From Acidobacteriota bacterium (GTDB lineage Bacteria > Acidobacteriota > Vicinamibacteria > Vicinamibacterales > SCN-69-37), in NCBI GenBank assembly GCA_024640135.1, contig JAHEFO010000005.1, positions 1 to 46,753 of the forward strand: a DNA stretch of 46,753 bases, written 5' to 3'. This document shows, in pieces, positions 33,924 through 42,069 of the stretch. The first letter of the stretch is position 1. Each line of letters begins with the position of its first letter. A program made the translations under genes and the position numbers. A model generated the notes under the pieces. That model worked only from the letters and a program-made list of their open reading frames with translations. It was not told the origin of the DNA and made no database searches.

Positions 33924-34040
33924 AGACGGTCCACGGGTCCGCGAGATCCGTGGGTTCGAGGAACGGGAAGGGCCCGGTGGCATCAGCCGCCGGGCCTTTT
34001 TTTTTGCTCGCCACCAGACGGTCCACAGGTCCGCAAGTCC
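33924..34040. repeat. Near-identical repeat pair flanking the groEL terminator
   Basis: Copy 1 is at 33924-33949 and copy 2 at 34016-34040. Both begin AGACGGTCCAC and continue (g/a)GGTCCGC(g/a)AG, then TCC, with three small differences. Inside each, GTCC recurs every 8 nt. The intrinsic terminator lies between the two copies. Confidence 0.7.
33971..34005 (+). terminator. Intrinsic terminator of groESL
   Basis: GGCCCGGTGG pairs with CCGCCGGGCC (one G-T pair) around a CATCAG loop and is followed by nine T residues. It lies about 48 nt after the groEL stop. This is the strongest terminator in the window. Confidence 0.95.
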
Positions 34041-34085
34041 GGTGACTCGAGCCGGGCAGCCGAAGTCTGGCGTATGCTACGGCGC

Positions 34086-35444
34086 ATGCGCCGATACCTC
34101 ATGATCTTCGTCGTCACCCTGTTGGCAGCCTGCGCCCCTGCGCCCTCGGCGACCGGCACGCCGGACACCGACACCATGACGCCCGCCAGCGTGCGCGCCC
34201 GTACCGAGCGGGAATGGTCCCTCAAGGCCGACAAGATGCGGCAGCACCTGATTCCCCTCATGCGCAAACACGGGGTCAACCTGTGGGTCATCATGAGCCG
34301 GGAGAATGCGGTCGACCCGACACTTGAGCTGTTCGGCGGCAGCGGCATCACCGGGTGGTACGGCCACCGCAACGCCTATCTCCTCTTCGATCGCGGCGGC
34401 GATGCGGCCAACGCGCTCGAGACCACAGTCTTCGGGACGCACCTGTCCGGCCATCTGAAGCGCTTCTATGACACCGTCCAGAGTTACGGCGAGTCCGGCC
34501 TGAAGCCCCTGCTGCAGCGCTACGTCACCGATCGGAACCCCGGACGAATCGCCATCAACCAGTCACGGACGATCAGCATGGCCGACGGTCTCACCGCCGA
34601 ACTGAAGGACTACCTGTTCGACGCGATTGGGCCGGCATTCTCGGGTCGTACGACCTCCTCGGAGCCCCTGCTTGTCGACTACGTCTCCGTCCACACCGCT
34701 GACGAGGACGCCGTGCAGGCAGAAGCCGCGCAGGCGACCTACGAGATCCTGCGCCGCGCGTTTTCGAATGAAGTCATCACGCCCGGCCGAACCACGCTGA
34801 TGGACGTGCATTACTGGATCACTGCCGAGCGGAAGCGTCAGAATTTTGAGTTCGACTTCAACGCCGGGCTCGACCTCCAGCGCTTCAAGGACGGCGCCGT
34901 CGTCGCGTTGGACGACGCCGACGATCCGGTCATCGAACGCGGCGACGTCCTGCACGTCGACTTCGGTGTCCGGCTGGCGGGCCTCGTCACAGACCAGCAG
35001 AAAATGGCGTATGTCCTCCGCGACGACGAGACGACGCCGCCGGCCGGCATCCTCAAGGCCTTCGCCGACTCCCAGCGCGCCGCCGAGTTGCATGCGGCCG
35101 AACTCGTGCCTGGCCGCACGGGCATCGACATCAAGACCCGTTCCGAAGCGGCCGCCAGGGCCGAGAATATCGACCTGCTCGTGTATTCGCACGTGCAAGG
35201 CTACTGGGTGCACGATGCCGGAACATGGACGGTCTTCGACTGGCCAGAGCGGTACGGCGCCCACCCGCGCACACCGCTTCATCCCGGCGTCTGGTTCTCC
35301 CTGGAGTTCCGCACGCGCACGGCCGTCCCCGAGTGGGGCGACCAACTCGTCGCGATGCAGCGGGAAGAAGACATGATCATCCCTGCCGAGGGCCGGGCAC
35401 GCTACACGGCCGGGCCCCAGACGGAGCTATGGGTGATCAGATAG
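34086..35444 (+). CDS. M24-family (Xaa-Pro aminopeptidase-like) lipoprotein
   Basis: The ATG at 34086 gives 452 aa with a lipoprotein signal (MRRYLMIFVVTLLAACAP; Cys after LAA). The N-terminal domain (about 30-200) is creatinase-like (VNLWVIMSRENAVDPTLELFGG). The C-terminal pita-bread domain carries metal-ligand candidates in LHVDFGVRLAGLVTDQQK (two Asp), VQGYWVHDAG (His), WFSLEFRT (Glu) and AMQREEDMII (Glu). These proteins are taken to be metallopeptidases; the specificity is unknown. A TATGCT box (34073-34078) lies 7 nt before the start, suggesting a nearly leaderless message. The BNR protein gene follows 36 nt downstream and may be co-transcribed. Confidence 0.87.
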   Translation: MRRYLMIFVVTLLAACAPAPSATGTPDTDTMTPASVRARTEREWSLKADKMRQHLIPLMRKHGVNLWVIMSRENAVDPTLELFGGSGITGWYGHRNAYLLFDRGGDAANALETTVFGTHLSGHLKRFYDTVQSYGESGLKPLLQRYVTDRNPGRIAINQSRTISMADGLTAELKDYLFDAIGPAFSGRTTSSEPLLVDYVSVHTADEDAVQAEAAQATYEILRRAFSNEVITPGRTTLMDVHYWITAERKRQNFEFDFNAGLDLQRFKDGAVVALDDADDPVIERGDVLHVDFGVRLAGLVTDQQKMAYVLRDDETTPPAGILKAFADSQRAAELHAAELVPGRTGIDIKTRSEAAARAENIDLLVYSHVQGYWVHDAGTWTVFDWPERYGAHPRTPLHPGVWFSLEFRTRTAVPEWGDQLVAMQREEDMIIPAEGRARYTAGPQTELWVIR

Positions 35445-35480
35445 GGTCCGTCGATCAGAAAGGTCAGGAGTCGTTCGAAC

Positions 35481-38090
35481 ATGAAACGTGTAACGGGTCT
35501 CTCACTCGTGTTGGCTGCCGTGCTTGCCGCGCCATCGGTCCAGTCAGCTTCCCAGGCCCCCGCTGGGGGCGACGTACCGATTGGGCTCACGTGGCGCAAC
35601 GTCGGGCCCGGGGTCACTGGCACCCGGATCGTGGACTTTGCGGTGGTCGAACAGGATCCCGCGATTGTCTATGCGGCCACGGCATCCAGCGGTGTGTGGA
35701 AGACGCTGAACGCCGGCACCACATGGGAACCGCTGTTCCAGCACGAGGAGTCGATCTCCGTCGGTGGGATCGCGGTCTCGCAGTCAGACCCGGACATCGT
35801 CTGGGTGGCGACCGGTGAGCCGAACATGCGGAACCTCCGCAGCACCTCCTGGGGCACGGGTATCTACAAGAGTCTCGACGCGGGCCGCACATGGCGTCAC
35901 ATGGGACTCGCGGATGCGCGCCACATGGGCCGCGTGGTCATCCACCCCGCCAACCCAGACGTCGTCTTCGCGACCGTACTCGGATCGATGTGGCAGAACG
36001 ATCCTCGGCAGAATGCTGTCCGCGGCCTCTACAAGACCACCGACGGCGGTGCGACATGGAGCAAGACGCTCTCGGCCGGCGACCACGCCGGCATCGTGGA
36101 CCTCGTCATGGATCCCACCCAGCCGGACACGCTGTATGCGGCCGCGTGGCACCGCGAACGCCGCGACTGGAGCTTCGTCAACGTCGGCCCTGAGAGCGGG
36201 CTCTTCAAGTCCACCGACGGCGGCGACACGTGGACGAAACTTACAGCCGGCCTGCCGGTGACGCCAACGGGACGGCCCGGTGTCACGGTCTGCCGCTCGA
36301 GGCCGGCGACGCTGTATGCGGTCGTCGAAGGGGCCGACGGGGGCGTGTATCGCTCAACGGACGCCGGAGCGATCTGGACGCGCGTCAACACGATGTCCGC
36401 ATCATCGATGTACTACGGCCAGGTGCGCTGCGACCCGAACAACCCGGAACGGGTATACGTGCTCCAGACCCAGATGGCAATGTCGACGGACGGGGGCAAA
36501 ACCTTCACAACAGATATCCCTGGCCGGAGCGTGCATGTCGATCACCACGCGCTCTGGATCGATCCATCCGATTCGAGTCACCAGTGGCTGGGCAACGACG
36601 GGGGCATTTACCAGACGCGCGACCGCGGCGTGACATGGAGGTTCCACGATCAGCTCTCTGCCACACAGTTCTACGCGGTGGCCGTCGACATGCGCGAGCC
36701 GTTCTACTACGTCTGCGGCGGCACCCAGGACAACAACTCGCTCTGTGGCCCCTCGGCCACCCGAAACACGGACGGCATCGTCAATGCGGACTGGTATGTG
36801 ACGACCGGCGGCGACGGGTTCGCGCTCCAAATCGACCCGACCGACCCGTCGGTGGTGTACACCGAATCGCAGTACGGCGCTCTCGTGCAGTTCAACCCGT
36901 TCACGGGCCAACGGCGGCGGATTCAGCCTCAGGCGCCAGAGGGCCAGACCTATCGCTGGAATTGGAACGCGCCAATGCGGATCTCGCCGCACGACCCTGG
37001 CACGTTCTACTACGGCGCACAGTTCCTGTTCCGAACGCGCGACCGCGGCGCCACCTGGGATGTCGTCAGCCCCGATCTCACACGCCAGGTGGCAATCGAT
37101 CCGGAGCACCTGATCTCGCCCTACAGCACGCTGCTCTGGATTGATGAGTCTCCCCGCCATCGCGGATGGCTGGCGGTCGGCACGGATGACGGGCTGATCC
37201 AGGTGACCGAGGACGACGGAGCGACGTGGCGGCAGGCCGCTGCGATACCGGGCGTGCCCGAGCGCGCGCAGATTCGGCGTGTCTTCCACTCGGCGCATGA
37301 CGACCGCACCCTCTATGCCGCGGCGTCGGCGCATGAAGACGACACCTTCAGGCCGTTCGTCGCGAAGAGCACGGACCACGGCAGAACGTGGACGCGCATC
37401 GACACAGACCTGCCCATGCGCAGTCCGGTGATGTCGCTGGTGGAGGATCCCGTGAATCCCCTCTTGCTCTTTGCGGGCACACAGTTCGGGATCTACGCCA
37501 CCATCGACGGCGGGTCGCGCTGGTTCTCCCTTCAGCTGAACCTGCCCACCAGCCCCGTGCACGACATGGTGATTCATCCGCGCGAGGGCGATCTGGTGAT
37601 CGGCACGCACGGACGCGGGATCTGGCTGCTCGACTCGCTGGCCGGCCTGCGGGGGTTGACGCCTGAGGTACTGGCCGGCCCTGGCACGATCTTCACGCCG
37701 CGGCCGGCCTTCCAGATGACACGCTTTGATCGAGGCCGCAACGCGATGGGCAGCGCGTACTTCACCGCGCCCAATCCGCCAGACGGCGTGTCTCTCGACG
37801 TGTATCTGAACCCTTCGGGCACCGACGCTCCAACCATCGAGATCGCGGACGCCACCGGACGGGTTGTGCGGCGGCTCACCGCGCCGTCCGCCCGAGGACT
37901 CCAGCGCATCCTCTGGGACATGCGGGGCGATCCGCCCGCGGGGGCTCCCGGGAGTCCGGGGCGCGGACGTGGCGGGGCGCGGCCCCTGGTCGCGCCTGGC
38001 ACGTACGAGGCGCGGTTCACCCTCGCCAGCCTGACCACCCGCGTGCCGATCGTCGTACGCCCGGATCCAGGAGGACCTGGGAGGCCGTAG
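35481..38090 (+). CDS. Secreted BNR/VPS10-like beta-propeller protein, copy 1
   Basis: The 869-aa protein has a signal peptide (MKRVTGLSLVLAAVLAAPSVQS). About ten sialidase-type Asp-box/BNR repeats follow (for example SGVWKTLNAGTTWEPLF, GIYKSLDAGRTWRHMG, GLYKTTDGGATWSKTL, GLFKSTDGGDTWTKL), as in VPS10/sortilin propellers. It ends with a FlgD-like Ig segment (ATGRVVRRLTAPSARGLQRILWDMRG). Such proteins are often annotated glycosyl hydrolases, but no catalytic residue can be assigned; binding or structural roles are as likely. It has a clear paralogue at 42832-45492. It converges with the PAS-like gene, 26 nt apart. Confidence 0.88.
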   Translation: MKRVTGLSLVLAAVLAAPSVQSASQAPAGGDVPIGLTWRNVGPGVTGTRIVDFAVVEQDPAIVYAATASSGVWKTLNAGTTWEPLFQHEESISVGGIAVSQSDPDIVWVATGEPNMRNLRSTSWGTGIYKSLDAGRTWRHMGLADARHMGRVVIHPANPDVVFATVLGSMWQNDPRQNAVRGLYKTTDGGATWSKTLSAGDHAGIVDLVMDPTQPDTLYAAAWHRERRDWSFVNVGPESGLFKSTDGGDTWTKLTAGLPVTPTGRPGVTVCRSRPATLYAVVEGADGGVYRSTDAGAIWTRVNTMSASSMYYGQVRCDPNNPERVYVLQTQMAMSTDGGKTFTTDIPGRSVHVDHHALWIDPSDSSHQWLGNDGGIYQTRDRGVTWRFHDQLSATQFYAVAVDMREPFYYVCGGTQDNNSLCGPSATRNTDGIVNADWYVTTGGDGFALQIDPTDPSVVYTESQYGALVQFNPFTGQRRRIQPQAPEGQTYRWNWNAPMRISPHDPGTFYYGAQFLFRTRDRGATWDVVSPDLTRQVAIDPEHLISPYSTLLWIDESPRHRGWLAVGTDDGLIQVTEDDGATWRQAAAIPGVPERAQIRRVFHSAHDDRTLYAAASAHEDDTFRPFVAKSTDHGRTWTRIDTDLPMRSPVMSLVEDPVNPLLLFAGTQFGIYATIDGGSRWFSLQLNLPTSPVHDMVIHPREGDLVIGTHGRGIWLLDSLAGLRGLTPEVLAGPGTIFTPRPAFQMTRFDRGRNAMGSAYFTAPNPPDGVSLDVYLNPSGTDAPTIEIADATGRVVRRLTAPSARGLQRILWDMRGDPPAGAPGSPGRGRGGARPLVAPGTYEARFTLASLTTRVPIVVRPDPGGPGRP

Positions 38091-38116
38091 GAACCGATCC
38101 GGCTTCCTGGCTGGTG

Positions 38117-38719
38117 TCAGCGCTGAGTTCTGCCGGTGGACGCCCGTCGGCCCCTGGGAGGCTTCGGAAGGACGCTGACGGCTGCCTGCAGCTGCGCGCC
38201 CGCCGTGCCGAGCGCGTCAACCAGTGCCCGCAACTCAGGCGTGAGTTCAGCCACCGCCAATGCCGTCGTCACCCGTTCGATCGCGGCAGCGGGCGCGTGA
38301 ACGGCGGAGGCCTGGCGTTCCAGTTGCTCGGCGGCCAGCATGTGTTCGCGCGCCTTCTGCAGCAGCGGCCGTGTGTCGTTGTCACCGGTCAGGCGCTCGA
38401 TGACCAGCAGAGCCCGGCGTTCGACCGTCAGCGCCGTGGCGCGCATGAGCGTCTCTTCGCCGGCGATCGGCACCACGAACGGACCGGAGTCGGCCCGGGC
38501 GCCGCGCCGTTCGTGCCATGCGACCCACGCCTGCGGCAGGAAGTGATCCAGGAACGGAAGCCTGGTGTCGTCGTCTGACGTCTCGGGCGGGTCCACGCCC
38601 AGCGCAGCTTCGAGCCACTCCGGCGCCGTGCCCAGCGTCCGGAATCGTCCATCCATGGTGTGTTCGAACACCGTGACATCCAGGGCCCGCAGGACACTGG
38701 CGAGTAACGTTTCGCTCAT
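38117..38719 (-). CDS. PAS-like protein, last gene of the GTPase operon
   Basis: I recognise no named family. The first half of the 200-aa protein (about 15-115) has the strand-helix pattern of a PAS domain (VTVFEHTMDGRFRTLGTAPEWLEAAL, then GEETLMRATALTVERRALLVIERL). The second half is helical (LLQKAREHMLAAEQLERQASAVHA) with a basic tail ending GRRASTGRTQR. No kinase or HTH part follows. The ATG overlaps the GTPase stop (38716-38719), implying coupled translation, so it is likely a partner or regulator of the GTPase. Confidence 0.75.
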   Translation of the reverse strand: MSETLLASVLRALDVTVFEHTMDGRFRTLGTAPEWLEAALGVDPPETSDDDTRLPFLDHFLPQAWVAWHERRGARADSGPFVVPIAGEETLMRATALTVERRALLVIERLTGDNDTRPLLQKAREHMLAAEQLERQASAVHAPAAAIERVTTALAVAELTPELRALVDALGTAGAQLQAAVSVLPKPPRGRRASTGRTQR

Positions 38720-39249
38720 ACCAGCCCCTGACCAATCAGCGGCCCGGCGGAGGCGCCGGCCAGCATCGCCCGCGTGAGTGTCTCGAACGCCTGTTCCACG
38801 CCTTCGCCGGTCTTCGCGCTCGTTCGAATGACCCGCCAGCCCTGTTCGGCCATCTTGAAGAACATCTGCTCGTCAATCTCCCATTCGTCGGCGAGATCGT
38901 ACTTGTTCAGGAGCAGAATGAACGGCACGGATCCGACGGCCTCAACGGCCTTCTGCTGCATGAGTCGCGCGGTCTCCAATGTCGCGCGCCTGGTCCCGTC
39001 CACCACGAGCAGATACCCTGACATGCCGCGCAGATGCGACACCGGCACCGCCTGATAATCGTCATGACCGTAGATATCCCAGAGCATCAACTGCGCATCC
39101 TGCCCGTCGACGGTGACCTGCTTCTTGTCGATCTTGACGCCAACCGTCGTCAGGTACTTCTCCGAGAACATACTGGTGACGTATTGGGCGACCAGACTCG
39201 TCTTGCCGACGGCGAATCCGCCCAGCATGCAGATTTTCTTCTGAATCAT
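38716..39249 (-). CDS. Rab-like small GTPase
   Basis: The 177-aa protein is a Ras-superfamily GTPase close to Rab in style. G1 is GGFAVGKTS (residues 10-18), and switch I is KYLTTVGVKIDKK with Thr35. G3 is LWDIYGHDDY (Asp58, Gly61), G4 is NKYDL (115-119), G5 is TSAKTGEGVEQAF (143-155). At the position of Ras Gln61 it has His62, and DTAG is replaced by DIYG. There is no C-terminal Cys for lipidation. GGAGG lies 7 nt before the ATG. It sits between the OmpA-domain gene and the PAS-like gene. Prokaryotic relatives include the MglA and Rup families; this one is not MglA. Confidence 0.92.
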   Translation of the reverse strand: MIQKKICMLGGFAVGKTSLVAQYVTSMFSEKYLTTVGVKIDKKQVTVDGQDAQLMLWDIYGHDDYQAVPVSHLRGMSGYLLVVDGTRRATLETARLMQQKAVEAVGSVPFILLLNKYDLADEWEIDEQMFFKMAEQGWRVIRTSAKTGEGVEQAFETLTRAMLAGASAGPLIGQGLV

Positions 39250-39274
39250 GATCGACCTCCTCGTCCGCCGCCGG

Positions 39275-41008
39275 CTATTCGCCCGACCCGGTCCGCCTCG
39301 TCACCGTGATCTGCACCCGCCGGTTGCGTTGCTTGTCGACACTATTCTCGCTCATCACGGCCGGTTGCCGGCTGCCTTCTCCCCGGGACACCACTTCCAG
39401 AAACGTCGTGGCGGCCGGGGCGATCGAGACGCGGACGAAGTCGGCTCTGGCCTGGCTCAGCGGCACATTGGCGGCCTCGATCCCATCCGAATCAGTGTGC
39501 CCCACGACTTCGACCCGAAAACGCAGTCCGGTCACACCGGCGATCTGCTCCAACTGACGGGTCTCCTCTGCCAGGCGGCCCAGGGCCACCTCCTGGCCTG
39601 ACGTCAGCCGCGCCGCGCCGCTGATGAACAGGAGCGTCTGCCCTTCAATGGCATCGACCAGGCTCTGGATCTGCCCTGACAGCGCACCGGCCGCGTCAAG
39701 CGACGTCACGCCGGCGACCAGCGGCGCCAGGCGCGCGGCCTCCGCCACCCATTCGAGGGTCACCGCACCGTCCGCCGACAGCACGCCATCGCGTACCGTC
39801 AGCGTGACCCCCGGCGGTGGCCGCAGGGCGCTGGCGGCACGGGCCGCCACCAGGATCGGGTCAAGCGCATAGTAGGGGGTCCAAACGCCGTGCACGTCAT
39901 CGGACGGCAATCCGGTGTCCACCAGCAACTCCTGCGGATCGCGCGCGAGCGGATCACGAAGCCCGGAGACCGTGAAGCCGCCCCACGTCCGGTCGGAAGC
40001 CACCACGACAATGCCAGGCTCGGCGCGCAACGCCTCGAGGTAGGACGACCATCGCTCGGCCGTGCGCCATCGGAGCCCCGCCCACACGAGGATCCCCAGC
40101 AGGACGAGACCCGCGATGACCCAGGTGCTCCGGCTTCTCGGCGCAGTGTCGTCGGCACGGTACTCGGCCGACAGGCAGGTCTCGAGCGTCTGCTGGGTGC
40201 CCGCGAGGGCGCTGGCATCTCCGGTGAACGACTCCAGCACATCGCCGAATTGCAGGTGGATGGACTCGACGGCCTCCTGGAGCCGGCCGCGCAGCGAGGC
40301 GGGCGCGGATCCGCGAATCACCGCGGCCACGATGGCATGGGGCCCGGGCTCAATCCACACAGACAGATCGCCCACCTTGAGGGCTTCAAGGGAATCCGAC
40401 GATTCGACCCGGAACGAGTCCTGCACGAAATCCTTGATGGCTGTGAGCATGCCCGACACCATGTCGGCGTCCTGAACGGCCGCGTGCGCCGCCGACACGT
40501 GCTGGAGGAGCAGGCCGCTCTTGCGTTCGATCAGGAACACCTGCTCGACCCTGTACAGCAGTGTCTTGATGAGCACCAGTTCGGCGAACGATTTCCCGGT
40601 TCTCCACGCCTCCAGACGCCACTGGAGTGAGCGTCGCGACACGGCTTGTTCCAGTGTTCGATTGAGGCTTTCGACCATGCTGGCCAGGCCGGCGGACACA
40701 GCCTTGCGGATGGCCGGTCCCATCACCGGGAACAGCGCATCGGCCAGCGGCTTCGGGTTGCGCTGGACTGACGTCGTGATGGCCTTTTCGATTGGCGGCG
40801 TCAATGCTGCCGTGAAACGCGGATCCTGCGAGTGTTGCAGGAAGACGCGCGGCAGCACCTCGGCTACGTCGGCAGCGCGCTCCTCAGGATCGTCCAGGCG
40901 CGCCTGCAGATCCGCCAGTTGCTGCTGCTCGGGTCCAAGGAGTAACGTCCGAAGTTCTTCGAGGTCGGCTGCCGGCCCGGGATCGCCTGAATCGGCGCGG
41001 TCATCCAC
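39275..41008 (-). CDS. Membrane protein with cytoplasmic longin/roadblock-like region and periplasmic OmpA domain
   Basis: The 577-aa protein has an acidic N-terminus and helical region (1-145). A segment at about 150-262 (YRVEQVFLIERKSGLLLQH, DMVSGMLTAIKDFVQDSF, LKVGDLSVWIEPGPHAIVAAVIRG) matches the pattern of longin/roadblock-type GTPase-binding domains. One membrane helix follows (296-313, WVIAGLVLLGILVWAGLRW). Two strand-helix units, the second BON-like (about 398-450), precede an OmpA-family domain (455-575) with VVGHTDSDG and NRRVQITV, which binds peptidoglycan in relatives. The order suggests cytoplasmic GTPase contact, inner-membrane passage and wall anchoring. It overlaps the coiled-coil gene by 8 nt and precedes the GTPase gene by 25 nt. 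Confidence 0.88.
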   Translation of the reverse strand: MDDRADSGDPGPAADLEELRTLLLGPEQQQLADLQARLDDPEERAADVAEVLPRVFLQHSQDPRFTAALTPPIEKAITTSVQRNPKPLADALFPVMGPAIRKAVSAGLASMVESLNRTLEQAVSRRSLQWRLEAWRTGKSFAELVLIKTLLYRVEQVFLIERKSGLLLQHVSAAHAAVQDADMVSGMLTAIKDFVQDSFRVESSDSLEALKVGDLSVWIEPGPHAIVAAVIRGSAPASLRGRLQEAVESIHLQFGDVLESFTGDASALAGTQQTLETCLSAEYRADDTAPRSRSTWVIAGLVLLGILVWAGLRWRTAERWSSYLEALRAEPGIVVVASDRTWGGFTVSGLRDPLARDPQELLVDTGLPSDDVHGVWTPYYALDPILVAARAASALRPPPGVTLTVRDGVLSADGAVTLEWVAEAARLAPLVAGVTSLDAAGALSGQIQSLVDAIEGQTLLFISGAARLTSGQEVALGRLAEETRQLEQIAGVTGLRFRVEVVGHTDSDGIEAANVPLSQARADFVRVSIAPAATTFLEVVSRGEGSRQPAVMSENSVDKQRNRRVQITVTRRTGSGE

Positions 41009-41597
41009 GTCGACCCTTGTCGGTGCCAGGAAGCTGCAGCTCGTTCGTGAGCCGCATGGCCATTTCGGTGAGCAGCGACGCCAGGATGGCTCGATCCGCC
41101 TTTTCGGTGCGGAGTTCCGTGGCTTCCTGCGTGAGCCGCGCCAGAACCTCGTCAGTCTTCTGCTGCAGCTCGTCAGTCATGCGCTTGTGCAAGTCGAGTG
41201 CCTGCTGGCGCAACTCCCGCTGCGCGCGGTCGATCTGGTCACCCAGTTGCCCGCTCTTCTTTTCGAACGTCTTGGTCGCTTCACGCGTCTCGCGGGCCAG
41301 GTCCTTGTCGGCGCTCGTGCGCTCGCTGTTTTCGGTCTTGATGCGTTCGCCGATCGACCCGGACTCCTGCTTGACAAACTGCTCGAGGGCGGCGAGGCGC
41401 TTCCGCACGTCCTCCTTCATCGCGCTTGTTTCCTTCAGCAGGCGCTCCTCGAGCCGCACGAAGCGGCGCTCGTAATCGCGCATCTGACCGCCGAACAGGA
41501 TGTCGCGGACCTTGTCGATGTTTCCGGCGCCCAGATCGTCCGAGGGCGTAGCGGCCGGCTTCTTCTTGGATTTTGCTCGGTCGGTCTTGGTGGCCAC
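41001..41597 (-). CDS. Coiled-coil protein, first gene of the GTPase-OmpA operon
   Basis: The GTG at 41597 gives 198 aa (MATKTDRAKSKKKPAATPSDD) with AGAGGA 8 nt upstream. An upstream in-frame ATG at 41666 runs through the intergenic repeat and is rejected. After a basic leader comes VRDILFGGQMRDYERRFVRLEERL and then a long charged coiled coil to near the end (EDVRKRLAALEQFV, KDLARETREATKTFEKKSGQLGDQIDRAQRELRQQ). No membrane segment is present. The family has no function I know of. Its overlap with the OmpA-domain gene suggests a stoichiometric partner. Confidence 0.82.
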   Translation of the reverse strand: MATKTDRAKSKKKPAATPSDDLGAGNIDKVRDILFGGQMRDYERRFVRLEERLLKETSAMKEDVRKRLAALEQFVKQESGSIGERIKTENSERTSADKDLARETREATKTFEKKSGQLGDQIDRAQRELRQQALDLHKRMTDELQQKTDEVLARLTQEATELRTEKADRAILASLLTEMAMRLTNELQLPGTDKGRRG

Positions 41598-41630
41598 GAT
41601 GGGTATCCTCTGTGCTGCGATGTCGTCACA

Positions 41631-41658
41631 CCCGGTCCCGGGTCCCGATCCCGGATCC
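41631..41658. repeat. GC-rich heptamer tandem repeat
   Basis: Four 7-bp units follow each other: CCCGGTC, CCGGGTC, CCGATCC, CGGATCC. They are in the 125-bp spacer upstream of the GTPase operon. The unit differs from the CAGATTN family at 7321 and 13280 but has the same period. Confidence 0.55.
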
Positions 41659-41722
41659 CAAAACAAATATCACACCGGCTCGAACGCGTGATCCCAGTGC
41701 GCCCTGACAAGGCGTGACGACC

Positions 41723-42064
41723 TCAGGCCACGCCGAGCAGTTCCACCTCGAAGACCAGCGTCGCATTCGGCGGGATCACTCGCCCGGCGCCACGCGCTCC
41801 GTAGGCGAACTCAGGCGGCAGCACCAACCGGCGATGTCCACCGACCTTCATTCCCTGGACGCCCTGATCCCAGCCTCGAATGACCTGTCCCGCGCCGATC
41901 CTGAACGAGAAGGGGCCCCTGCCAATCGAGGAATCGAACTGGGCGCCTTTGTTCTCGGGCCCGCTCTCCGAGTAGAGCCATCCGGTGTAGTTCACAGTGG
42001 CGGTCTGGCCCGTCATCGCCATCGCCCCGGTGCCGTCCTGCAGGTCCGTCTGAGAATACGTCAT
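41723..42064 (-). CDS. FKBP-type peptidyl-prolyl isomerase
   Basis: The 113-aa single-domain protein matches the FKBP fold: TATVNYTGWLYSESG, GAQFDSSIGRGPFSFRIGAGQVIRGWDQGVQGMKVGGHRRLVLPPEFAYGARGAGRVIPPNATLVFEVELLGV. The active-site aromatic and acidic residues (Phe/Asp in FDSS, Trp in RGWD, Tyr in EFAYG) are present. There is no signal peptide, so it is cytoplasmic. It starts 5 nt after the DUF937 gene stop, with GGGGAGG just upstream. Confidence 0.95.
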   Translation of the reverse strand: MTYSQTDLQDGTGAMAMTGQTATVNYTGWLYSESGPENKGAQFDSSIGRGPFSFRIGAGQVIRGWDQGVQGMKVGGHRRLVLPPEFAYGARGAGRVIPPNATLVFEVELLGVA

Positions 42065-42069
42065 CCTCC

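Noticed and set aside
35481-38090. Calling the BNR proteins sialidases or glycosyl hydrolases
   Set aside because: Asp-box repeats are structural; no catalytic arginine triad or acid pair can be assigned from the sequence.
38716-39249. Identification of the small GTPase as MglA
   Set aside because: No mglB neighbour and the switch and G3 motifs (TTVGVKIDKK, WDIYGHDD) are Rab-like rather than MglA-like.
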